From the NCBI GenBank assembly GCA_016901755.1, contig JACJKV010000028.1, positions 1-33,428 on the forward strand: a DNA stretch of 33,428 nucleotides, read 5' to 3'. The translations under genes were made by a program, and so were the position numbers. How positions within the stretch are numbered: position 1 is the first letter of the stretch; the number at the start of each line of letters is the position of its first letter. This document shows, piece after piece, positions 1-7,705 of this stretch. The notes below the pieces were generated by a model that made no database searches, was not told where the DNA came from, and saw nothing but the letters and a program-made list of their open reading frames with translations. The stretch comes from Thomasclavelia spiroformis. GTDB taxonomy: Bacteria > Bacillota_I > Bacilli_A > Erysipelotrichales > Coprobacillaceae.

Positions 1-3000
1 TGATTTCATAGACATATTCTCCTGCCTGAGTATATGTCTGATCTTTCAGGATGTCAATGCTTCCTTTATAGATCTTGTTTTCAGCTGTTATTTCAGGTTC
101 TCCACCTTTATCATTTGTTACACTGGCTGTTTTTGCACCAGATATATCAAACGCAAATTGACGTGCAACAAGTGTTTTATCACTTTCTGCTGGAACTGTA
201 AGCTGTTTTGTTCCATTAAGCGTCACAGCTGTGTCGTTATTAAACGTTGGTGTATAACTATTTGTGAATACAATATTTCCATCAGCTATTGCTGCATCAT
301 TTTTAAAGTATTCAGTTTCAAGTTTAAGTTGTCCGTTTCCGCCATCACTGACTTTTACTTCAACTTCATATTTATCCTTAGAATATGTTACACCTGCTAT
401 GGTACCTTCTTCTTCTGCAATCGTATAAGTATATGTCTTTCCTATATTACTTTGATCAAAATTAATATTTCCAAAGGCTGATTCTATCGCTTCTCCGTTT
501 TTCTGTGGAGCAGCTTGATTATATTCTAATGTTACTGATTGTTTAGATGGCATTGGTGCTCCTTTTGAACCACTAATCGTAAATTTGAAACCGTCTCCAT
601 CTTTCCAGTCTCTTCCGCTTAACATTTTCTTAAACTGCAGTTTATCATTTCCTGAAAGAATTCCACTAGCAGTATAAGTATTTGTAAATACCATTCTTGT
701 ATTCTGATCATAACCCTCAGCTGATTGATCATTTGTTACATTAGCAACAACATTTTCGATTCCGTTTATCTGTTGACTTGATACAGTAACAACAACTGTC
801 TTAACTGCTTCATCATAGGTCATATTAACTTCATCAGTACCATTAGATTCTGATGGTTTAATTTCTTTGAATGAATACGTATAAGTATGTCCTACATGAT
901 GAGAATCTAATTTTAATACTCCAAAATCAATATTCAACGCACTTGCACTACTGTTTTGCACAGTATCTCCAATTGTACGGATATTTGCAGGTAATGGTAC
1001 ATTTTCTGGTGTACCTGATGTAATTTCTTCATTATCATCAACTCTAACACTTTGAAGTTTAAATGAGAACTCTTTATCTTTAAGTGTTCTGCCACCTGCA
1101 TTCAAAGTCTTTAATCCCTGTATTGATACTGTTGTAGCTTGGGCATTATAAGTATTAGTAAATGTTAAGCTATCATTATAAACAAATTGATCGTTTCCTT
1201 TTTTATATGTGACATTTGTTTCTAATTGTCCATTTCGATCATCATCTGTAACATTAATTTGAACAGTATATCTTGTTTCATCATCACTCATACCTGGAAT
1301 TTGAGTATCATTTTCTGAAATAAAGAAAATATATGTTCCTTTAGCATTAAATGTGATATCACCAAATGATGCTTTATAATTAGCAGTATTAGCATTGATA
1401 GTCACCGTAGTATTCTCAGGCATTTCAATTTTACCTGCAGTTATAGCTGCCTGAGTATCTGTATCAGGAGTTAAATTAAATGTAAATGAATCGTTATCAA
1501 GCCAATCACGACCATCTATTGATTTACTTACTTGCAGATTATTTTGACCAATTAAAGTGACTGGATCAACGTCATAAGTATTTGTAAAGACAGCAGCACT
1601 TGTCATACCTGGATCAATCGTACCCTCATTATTTGCTGGAGTTGACTGATAATCTGGTTTAGAAGTTTCTGTGACTGTATAATGTGTTCCAGCTTTAATA
1701 CTTGGAATTATGATAGTTTGTCCATCTTTCAAATTAACTTTGGCATCACCACTACTATCAAATGATAATTTATGCTCTGTTTCTCCAATTTTTCCAGTAA
1801 TTTCCTGATTTTGATAACCATCTAAATGAATTGTAAATTCAAATTCATCATTAGTTGGTGCTCCTTCTCCTTGAACAGTTTTGGAAATTGATAATTGACC
1901 ATAAACATCCTTTTCTATATAACCATTATTTCCCAAATAAACTGTAACATCTTCTTGTGCACCCCATTCAGGATAAATTGAATATTTAGCAGTTCCTGAT
2001 ATATTTTTATCTTTTCTGCTTTGGAATGCCTGAGCACGTGTTACTTTATGATTACCTGCTTTTACATATAATCCTTGACCATCACTGTCAATATAATTTT
2101 TAGGTGCCCCAGTTATAGCTATGGCCTCTGTTTGAGGTGTAGTTGATCCACTAGATTTATCATAGTAATTATTAGCATAATAATACGTTTTCGCCGGATC
2201 ATAAGTTCCTGTTGCTCTAGTGGTTAAATTTTTATCTGTATATAATTCAGTATTGTCTACATAATAATAGAATGTATTTGATTGTGCTGGGGTAAAGTTT
2301 GCAGTCGTTTTTCCTTTATCTCCTATTTCAAATGCATTACTATAGAATTTTGTTTTACCATTTTGGGTATGGCTATCGACATAAGTCTTTAAACTTTGAT
2401 CTGTAATATTTCCTGAAGATAACTGTTCTTCAACATTATCTTTTAAACCAACTGCATAGAAAATACGAATTGGATATGCTTCTTTAATGGTCATTTCAGT
2501 TTGACCACTACTGTTGGTTGAAATATCATAATAACGCAATGGTATCATTGTCGCTGGGATCTTAACTTCAACTGTATTAGTCTCTCTATCATATGTCATT
2601 TTAACATCTTTTAAATCCCCATCATGATAAACATCATTTCCTACAACTTTCCCCTCAAAAGAAATATTATTAATATTTCCTCGATTTTCATAAAGTGTAT
2701 CAGCAAAAACAACACCCTTGACACTCTTTAATTCCATAAAGTCACCAAGCTGATCTGTAAAGGTAATATACCCACTACTAGCTGGGTGCGATGGATCTGT
2801 TTGAGTTGGCGATTCTGCATTTGCAGTATCCTCGGCAATTTCTTGAAAGATACTATTTAATTCATCAGCATCACTTGCTGCTTTATAATAATCAGATCCT
2901 TCTGCTCTAGTTCCCAAGTTTGTATAAGTCTCTGCATTTGGATAATTACTAGAAACACCATGCATATATTGATTAAATCGATCATCTAAATCACTTGGAT

Positions 3001-4078
3001 CAGCATCTTGAAAAACACCAATAGAATAAATAGTAGCTCCAGAAGTCTTAATATCTCTAGCTTCTTGAATTGCACCATTGGCAACATTGCTTTCAAAACT
3101 GCTACCTGATGTTGGTTGTCCATCAGTGAAGAAAATAACAATCTTTTTTGCATTTGGTCTTGCTAATTCATTGTTTAAAACAGTTTTAACATGTTCCATT
3201 GCATAATCAGCTGATGTCGCTCCAGCAGCTGAAAAGTCTTGCACATAATTATTAATTCCAGAAATATCATCTGTTAAATGGGATACAATTTGAGTATTAT
3301 TGTAACTATTCCATCCATCCCAATAAGTATCATTTCCTACGTCATTTGTTTTCTGTCCAGCAAATTTGACTAGACCTACATGATATAAATCAGTTTCTGC
3401 CTGAGTATTTTGCTGTTGAGCATAATTTAAAAAATTACTTACTGCCGTTTTTAGTGCATTTAGCTTCGAAGTAGTAGATTGTTGACGAGAATAAAACTGT
3501 ACATGATTTGGATCATTATCATTTGCACTTGTTTTTGGATAATATCTGATTCCGTCACAATACCAGCCATTATAATAGTGATTAATCTCTTTATATTCAT
3601 TATTTATATAAATATAATATGTTTGCCACGTACTTATTTGGTTCTGATAAACTTCTGTATAAGTATAAGACGTCAGATTTTCTCCCATACTACCTGAAAC
3701 ATCTAGTGCTAAAACAATATCCAAAGGCTGATTTGTTGAAACAGTTTGACTTGATGTTGACGAAAGTGCTGATAACGCAACCAGAAAAGATTCATCATTA
3801 TTTTCATTTAATGAAACAGTTAATTTATTGTTGTTTAGCGTAATATCTTGTGATGATACACTTTTGTCAGTCCATATTCTTCCCACATGTTTACTACTTT
3901 CACCCATATCAGATTCCCATTGATAAAGTGTCGTATTATCGGCAAGAGCTTGCACATCTACAGGTGTAGTAGTAAATATTGTTCCAACAATCATAGCTAA
4001 AACAATAAATATCATAGCTGTAAGAAAAACAATACGTGACTTCTTTGACTTTATTGTTGTCGTTTTCCCTATTTTCAT
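1..4078 (-). CDS. Large VWA-domain surface protein with pilin-type repeats (C-terminus outside window)
   Basis: The reading frame is open from the ATG at 4078 to the left edge (1359 codons, no stop), so the C-terminus and any LPxTG anchor are not visible. An AGGAGAT ribosome binding site precedes the ATG. A hydrophobic signal segment lies at residues 16-38. The motif GRIWTDKSV follows at about residue 87. A VWA domain then shows a complete metal site: DVSGSMG (D126, S128, S130), T288 in GATSAD and D319 in FFTDG. From about residue 725 there are four to five tandem domains of 110-160 residues. They start with patterns such as GRDWxDxDxFxF and end with FTNTY or FTNSY, and several carry the Y-T-x-x-E context of Spy0128/FctA-type isopeptide pilin domains. 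This domain order is typical of pilus-tip or wall-anchored adhesins of gut Bacillota. Adhesion is inferred; no sortase gene is visible here. Confidence 0.9.
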   Translation of the reverse strand, partial: MKIGKTTTIKSKKSRIVFLTAMIFIVLAMIVGTIFTTTPVDVQALADNTTLYQWESDMGESSKHVGRIWTDKSVSSQDITLNNNKLTVSLNENNDESFLVALSALSSTSSQTVSTNQPLDIVLALDVSGSMGENLTSYTYTEVYQNQISTWQTYYIYINNEYKEINHYYNGWYCDGIRYYPKTSANDNDPNHVQFYSRQQSTTSKLNALKTAVSNFLNYAQQQNTQAETDLYHVGLVKFAGQKTNDVGNDTYWDGWNSYNNTQIVSHLTDDISGINNYVQDFSAAGATSADYAMEHVKTVLNNELARPNAKKIVIFFTDGQPTSGSSFESNVANGAIQEARDIKTSGATIYSIGVFQDADPSDLDDRFNQYMHGVSSNYPNAETYTNLGTRAEGSDYYKAASDADELNSIFQEIAEDTANAESPTQTDPSHPASSGYITFTDQLGDFMELKSVKGVVFADTLYENRGNINNISFEGKVVGNDVYHDGDLKDVKMTYDRETNTVEVKIPATMIPLRYYDISTNSSGQTEMTIKEAYPIRIFYAVGLKDNVEEQLSSGNITDQSLKTYVDSHTQNGKTKFYSNAFEIGDKGKTTANFTPAQSNTFYYYVDNTELYTDKNLTTRATGTYDPAKTYYYANNYYDKSSGSTTPQTEAIAITGAPKNYIDSDGQGLYVKAGNHKVTRAQAFQSRKDKNISGTAKYSIYPEWGAQEDVTVYLGNNGYIEKDVYGQLSISKTVQGEGAPTNDEFEFTIHLDGYQNQEITGKIGETEHKLSFDSSGDAKVNLKDGQTIIIPSIKAGTHYTVTETSKPDYQSTPANNEGTIDPGMTSAAVFTNTYDVDPVTLIGQNNLQVSKSIDGRDWLDNDSFTFNLTPDTDTQAAITAGKIEMPENTTVTINANTANYKASFGDITFNAKGTYIFFISENDTQIPGMSDDETRYTVQINVTDDDRNGQLETNVTYKKGNDQFVYNDSLTFTNTYNAQATTVSIQGLKTLNAGGRTLKDKEFSFKLQSVRVDDNEEITSGTPENVPLPANIRTIGDTVQNSSASALNIDFGVLKLDSHHVGHTYTYSFKEIKPSESNGTDEVNMTYDEAVKTVVVTVSSQQINGIENVVANVTNDQSAEGYDQNTRMVFTNTYTASGILSGNDKLQFKKMLSGRDWKDGDGFKFTISGSKGAPMPSKQSVTLEYNQAAPQKNGEAIESAFGNINFDQSNIGKTYTYTIAEEEGTIAGVTYSKDKYEVEVKVSDGGNGQLKLETEYFKNDAAIADGNIVFTNSYTPTFNNDTAVTLNGTKQLTVPAESDKTLVARQFAFDISGAKTASVTNDKGGEPEITAENKIYKGSIDILKDQTYTQAGEYVYEI
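244..1900 (-). repeat. Tandem pilin-type (Spy0128/FctA-like) domains within the VWA protein
   Basis: Four copies of an FTN[TS]Y strand motif are encoded near 1577-1590, 1148-1162, 675-690 and 255-270, spaced about 425-480 bp. Each is followed by a lysine-containing segment such as LQVSKSIDGRDW or LQFKKMLSGRDW. A fifth repeat runs off the left edge. The copies are diverged in DNA and so are old protein-level repeats, not recent DNA duplications. Confidence 0.75.
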
Positions 4079-4266
4079 TTTTATCTCCTTTCCCTAAAAT
4101 TTTCTTTTGTTTACTTCTATTTGTGTTTTTACGAATATCAATAAACTTATTTATCATATTTTTATAGCAATGAAAAAAATATGGAAAATAAAAAAATATC
4201 TGCGCTGATCATCACCATAAAACAGATACAATACATACAAAAACATCAAACTATTAATATTAATCA

Positions 4267-4707
4267 TTAAATACTAAGAACTAGCTTTATAAACTCTAAT
4301 GAACTTCTAAAAAACCTTACTTTATTTCCTTTGATCAACGTCATTTTCCCTTGCCAAGAATAATTCTGTCGTCTCATCATTTCGACATGAAATACATGAT
4401 TGTATTTTTTCAATTCTTTTTTTGGAAAATTCAAATAATCTTTCATATCTTCTTTGCTATTAACATAATCTATCTCTATCTTGTTTATCTCCTGTCCTAT
4501 ATTCAATCTTCTAAATCGACCATCATATTTAGGCACATTACAATCTTCCATTATCTTGTCCATGATCAAAATCAGTTTTATTAATCCTTCAAATTGAATA
4601 AACCCTTTAACTTGTGGACAATATAGTACACCTTCAATGTCCCCCTCTTTACAATAAGTCATTGATATTGTAAAAAACATAATACGATTATAAGATCCCG
4701 GATCCAT
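4267..4707 (-). CDS. Unrecognised 146-residue protein with internal duplication
   Basis: The start is placed at the ATG at 4707 because GGAGGAG lies five bases upstream; an ATG eight codons earlier lacks such a site. I do not recognise a named family. There is no signal peptide and no clear membrane span. Two copies of a module of about 38 residues align without gaps. Residues 12-49 and 106-143 share F-x-[IV]-x-M, then [KQ] four residues on, then [IW]-[EQ]-G, a Phe 13 residues after that Gly, and a hydrophobic helix. The second copy contains RRQNYSWQG and FFRSSLEF. I recall similar RQN..WQG...FRS proteins in Lachnospiraceae but cannot verify this. It lies between the VWA protein gene (188 bp downstream) and the candidate invertible segment, same strand. 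The context suggests a partner or regulator of the surface protein, as inference only. Confidence 0.7.
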   Translation of the reverse strand: MDPGSYNRIMFFTISMTYCKEGDIEGVLYCPQVKGFIQFEGLIKLILIMDKIMEDCNVPKYDGRFRRLNIGQEINKIEIDYVNSKEDMKDYLNFPKKELKKYNHVFHVEMMRRQNYSWQGKMTLIKGNKVRFFRSSLEFIKLVLSI

Positions 4708-4749
4708 TATCACTCCTCCATTTTTTGGCATTCATATGTTTTGCTAAAA

Positions 4750-4873
4750 AAAGTAGATATTTTTGCTCACTTTAAATGCGTGATATTTTATAAAAAAAAT
4801 ATAAAATACCACAGGTTTACAGTGTTGTATTGTTATTTTTAATATACAATAGGAGCTTAAAAATGTCTACTTT
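4750..4873. repeat. Inverted-repeat pair bounding a 94-bp segment (candidate invertible DNA)
   Basis: Left arm 4750-4764 reads AAAGTAGATATTTTT. Right arm 4859-4873, read on the other strand, is AAAGTAGACATTTTT: 14 of 15 identical, and 16 of 19 when extended outward. Each arm has a loose dyad around the central AG (GT-AG-AC in the right copy). That suits a serine recombinase, which cuts with a two-base stagger at a non-palindromic centre. The serine recombinase gene ends 20 bp away. Inverted arms would give inversion rather than deletion. The region is AT-rich, so chance is a real alternative. Confidence 0.5.
4816..4843 (+). promoter_or_regulatory. Candidate promoter inside the inverted-repeat segment
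   Basis: TTTACA (4816-4821), a 16-base spacer and TTTAAT (4838-4843) form a reasonable promoter pointing right, antisense to the recombinase gene. I found no comparable minus-strand promoter in the segment. If the segment flipped, this promoter would point at the 146-residue protein gene and then the VWA gene. In the orientation shown it would be off for those genes. Confidence 0.35.
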
Positions 4874-4892
4874 ATTATTCAAATTACGAATT

Positions 4893-5495
4893 TTATGAAT
4901 TTTGTGACTTGTTGTGTGACCATTTTAAAAATGTTCCCTGTGAAATCCCAAGTATTTTTGATGCTTCCCGCGATGATATTTCTTTATTTATCCAACGATA
5001 ATAGATGTTTTCAAACTGTACTGGGACTTCTATTTTAGGTCTGCCAAACTTTACTCCTCTATATTTAGCTGCTTTTATTCCTTCCTGTTGTCTTTTTTTT
5101 ATATTCTCTCTTTCTATTTGCGCGACATACGATAATATATTCAAAACCAAATCAGAAATAAAATTTCCAGTTAAATCAGTATCTTCTTTTTTGCTTGTAT
5201 CCAACAATGGCATATCCAAAACCAAAATATCTGCTTTTACTTTTTTTGTAATATGTTGCCATTGTTTCTGAATTTCATCATAATTGCGCCCTAGTCTGTC
5301 AATCGACAATACGACAAGCAAATCACCTGCTTTTAATTTTTTTAATAGTCTTCGATAAGCGGGGCGTAAAAATTCCTTTCCACTAATTTTATCAACAAAA
5401 ATATATTTTTCTTCTATATTCAATTCTTTTAGAGCCATAATCTGTCTATCTTCATGTTGCTCCTTGGTTGATACTCTTACATATCCGTATTTCAT
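4893..5495 (-). CDS. Small serine recombinase (resolvase/invertase family)
   Basis: The start is set at the ATG at 5495 because GGAGGA lies five bases upstream; a GTG four codons earlier overlaps that site. The product has 200 residues, the usual size of Pin/Hin/resolvase-type enzymes. The N-terminal catalytic domain begins YGYVRVSTKEQ, with nucleophile Ser9 and Arg7. The active-site arginine motif is DRLGR (R67, R70). A long helix follows (about 110-145), then a GVKFGRP hinge. A C-terminal helix-turn-helix lies around residues 172-192 (SSREASKILGISQGTFLKW). Enzymes of this type carry out site-specific inversion or resolution of DNA. The adjacent inverted repeat pair and surface gene suggest a local invertase. 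A resolvase left over from a mobile element is the alternative; no transposase is visible. Confidence 0.9.
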   Translation of the reverse strand: MKYGYVRVSTKEQHEDRQIMALKELNIEEKYIFVDKISGKEFLRPAYRRLLKKLKAGDLLVVLSIDRLGRNYDEIQKQWQHITKKVKADILVLDMPLLDTSKKEDTDLTGNFISDLVLNILSYVAQIERENIKKRQQEGIKAAKYRGVKFGRPKIEVPVQFENIYYRWINKEISSREASKILGISQGTFLKWSHNKSQNS

Positions 5496-5524
5496 GTTGT
5501 CCTCCACTGTTAATAAAAGTACAA

Positions 5525-5549
5525 AAAAATGGGAATTTCTCCCATTTTT
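5525..5549 (-). terminator. Rho-independent terminator after the EF-G-like gene
   Basis: Stem AAAAATGGGA / TCCCATTTTT with loop 5535-5539, flanked by A and T runs on both sides. It can end the EF-G-like transcript on the minus strand. It also separates that unit from the recombinase gene. Confidence 0.8.
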
Positions 5550-5560
5550 ATTATATTCTA

Positions 5561-7624
5561 TTATTTTACCTTACTAGATTCAATAATTTTTTTAGCAATT
5601 AAATCAGGGGCTATTTCATAACCTGTAAAAGTATAATCATAGAATCCTTGACCTTGTGTCATTGAACGCAGATCAATAGCGTATTCCATAATTTCCATCT
5701 GTGGAACATAACATTCGATCTTCATCAGATTATCTTCCAGACTGTCACTTTCTAAAACACGTCCTCGTTTTTTATTGATATGAGACATGATATCGCCTAA
5801 ATACTGATCATCAATGTAAACATTTAAAGTCACATATGGTTCCAGAATACATGGTTGAGCTTTACTCATTGCATCTTTAAAACACATAGATGTTGCCGTT
5901 TTAAAAGCCTGTTCACTTGAATCTACACTATGATAAGATCCATCAAGCAAAGTAGCTTCAATACCTAAAACTGGATAACCAGCCAGAACACCATGCTGTA
6001 CACTTTCAGCTAATCCTTTTTCTACAGCTGGGAAGTAAGCTTTTGGTACTGCACCACCAAATACTTTTTCTTTAAATACATAAGAAGTTTCATAGTCACG
6101 AGTAGGTTTAAATTCAATTTCAACTTCTCCATATTGACCATGTCCACCTGTCTGTTTTTTAAATTTAGTACGTTGAATATAAGCTTTCTGAATTGTTTCA
6201 CGATAACAGATAATGATATCTTCCAGTAAAACATCAATTTTAAATCTGGATTTTAGTTTTGCAACTACGCTATCCAAATGAATATCACCAATACCATAAA
6301 TACATTGCTGTTTAGTTTCAGCATTCGTGATAAAGTTCAGTGTTTTATCTTCATCTAACAGTTTATTAAGGGCACTGGCAATCTTTTCTTCATTGCTTTT
6401 ACCTACTGGTTTGATACCTTTTCCATAATATGGTTTGGAAAATCTGATTTCAGGATATCTAACGCGATAATCTAAAGTACAAAGCGTATCATTAGTTTCA
6501 GAATGACTTAATTTTGTCATACATCCAATGTCACCAGCACATAATTCATCAACTTCAATCAGATCTTTACCTCTTTTAATATACAGTTTCTGAATTTTTT
6601 CAACTTCATTTTTATTAACATTTAATAAAGTCATACCTGTATGAATTGATCCGGTACATACCTTAAAGATTGATTCTCTACCAACAAATGGATTGGCAAT
6701 TGTTTTAAAAATAAATAATGAAGGTGGCAGACTTTCATCAAATCCAATCAGATCTTCTTCCTTTGTATCAATGTTTTCAACAACAATCGAATTACACATA
6801 TCTCCTGCTGCTGAAAAGAAAGCAACGATTGAATTCAATAGAATCTGAATTCCAATATTGCTTGTTCCACATAAAACTGGTATCAGTGTCTGATTCGTAA
6901 CACCTTGTCTTAAAGCCCAGGAAATTTCTTCTTTCGTAAATGGTTCTTCATTCAAGAATTTTTCCAGCAGTTCATCATTAGTATTAGCAACTGCTTCATC
7001 GATCATTTCTTTAACTTCTAAAACTTCATCCATCATTTCATCAGGAATTGGAGCAGGTTCCGTATATTCTCCTTTAAAAATACGTCCTTCCATTTTAGCA
7101 ACATTAACATAACCAATCATTTTATTATTATGCATCATTGGTACCTGAATTGGTGCGATGACTTTACCATAAGTCTGTTTTAACTGTTCCAGTTTCTGTT
7201 TATAGTCAGCATCTGGATTGTCTAAGCCATTGATATAAATGATCTTAGCCTTATCTTTGGCACGATACATCGCCTGTTTAGTTCCTATACTGATATTTTT
7301 GTAAGATGGTACCACAATGACCGCTGATTCACAGGCATGCAGGGCTGCTTCTACTTCTCCCACAAAATCAAAATTACCTGGTGTGTCTAATAAATTGACC
7401 TTACAGTTATCCCATTCCAATGGAATAATTGACATGTTAACTGAAGCCTGGCGTTTGATTTCCTCATCATCATAATCACTGATCGTGTTTCCATTTTGAA
7501 TTGAGCCGATTTTATCTATTATTCCGGCTCTTTTGGCCATAGCCTCAATAACACTCGTTTTTCCCGAACCAGAATGTCCTAAAACAGCAACATTTCCCAG
7601 TTCGTTTGCATGATATACTCTCAT
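5561..7624 (-). CDS. EF-G-like translational GTPase (paralogue type)
   Basis: The start is taken at the ATG at 7624, with GGGGG eight bases upstream; a TTG one codon before also reads in frame. The product has 687 residues, normal for EF-G. Domain I shows the P-loop GHSGSGKT (16-23) and DTPG (80-83). The guanine-specificity motif is NGLD (132-135), not the usual NKxD. Domain IV is EF-G-like (KKQTGGHGQYGEVEIEF, then GGAVPKAYFPAVEKGLAESV). The C-terminus has the domain V pattern ending QGQGFYDYTF. The family acts with the ribosome on translocation, recycling or related steps. The altered G4 motif and the absence of rpsL, rpsG or tuf neighbours suggest a secondary paralogue rather than housekeeping fusA. 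The Tet(M)-type protection group is a less likely relative. Confidence 0.88.
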   Translation of the reverse strand: MRVYHANELGNVAVLGHSGSGKTSVIEAMAKRAGIIDKIGSIQNGNTISDYDDEEIKRQASVNMSIIPLEWDNCKVNLLDTPGNFDFVGEVEAALHACESAVIVVPSYKNISIGTKQAMYRAKDKAKIIYINGLDNPDADYKQKLEQLKQTYGKVIAPIQVPMMHNNKMIGYVNVAKMEGRIFKGEYTEPAPIPDEMMDEVLEVKEMIDEAVANTNDELLEKFLNEEPFTKEEISWALRQGVTNQTLIPVLCGTSNIGIQILLNSIVAFFSAAGDMCNSIVVENIDTKEEDLIGFDESLPPSLFIFKTIANPFVGRESIFKVCTGSIHTGMTLLNVNKNEVEKIQKLYIKRGKDLIEVDELCAGDIGCMTKLSHSETNDTLCTLDYRVRYPEIRFSKPYYGKGIKPVGKSNEEKIASALNKLLDEDKTLNFITNAETKQQCIYGIGDIHLDSVVAKLKSRFKIDVLLEDIIICYRETIQKAYIQRTKFKKQTGGHGQYGEVEIEFKPTRDYETSYVFKEKVFGGAVPKAYFPAVEKGLAESVQHGVLAGYPVLGIEATLLDGSYHSVDSSEQAFKTATSMCFKDAMSKAQPCILEPYVTLNVYIDDQYLGDIMSHINKKRGRVLESDSLEDNLMKIECYVPQMEIMEYAIDLRSMTQGQGFYDYTFTGYEIAPDLIAKKIIESSKVK

Positions 7625-7658
7625 CAATATATCCCCCTTTCAATGCTTTGATAATAAC

Positions 7659-7696
7659 ATTATACAATAGGTTTAATATTTATGAAAGCGGTACCA
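7659..7696 (-). promoter_or_regulatory. Promoter of the EF-G-like gene with overlapping cre-like box
   Basis: On the minus strand a perfect TATAAT (7664-7659) sits 17 bases from a weak -35, TTTCAT (7687-7682). A cre-like box, TGAAAGCGGTACCA (7683-7696), matches 13 of 14 positions of the CcpA operator consensus TGWAARCGYTWNCW. It overlaps the -35, where CcpA would repress. Confidence 0.5.
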
Positions 7697-7705
7697 TTAT
7701 TTTCT

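Noticed and set aside
158-481. Plus-strand ORF of 107 residues, Cys-rich
   Set aside because: It is antisense to the continuous VWA protein frame and has no ribosome binding site or recognisable pattern.
3936-4157. Minus-strand ORF of 73 residues
   Set aside because: It overlaps the start of the VWA gene in another frame. The VWA frame has the AGGAGAT site and signal peptide.
4140-4190. AT-rich partial inverted repeats in the VWA gene leader
   Set aside because: The arms match only with gaps, and this is expected by chance at such AT content.
4893-5495. Recombinase as part of an insertion sequence (for example IS607-like)
   Set aside because: No transposase partner such as TnpB, no target duplication and no element ends were seen. 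The size and motifs fit a stand-alone invertase or resolvase.
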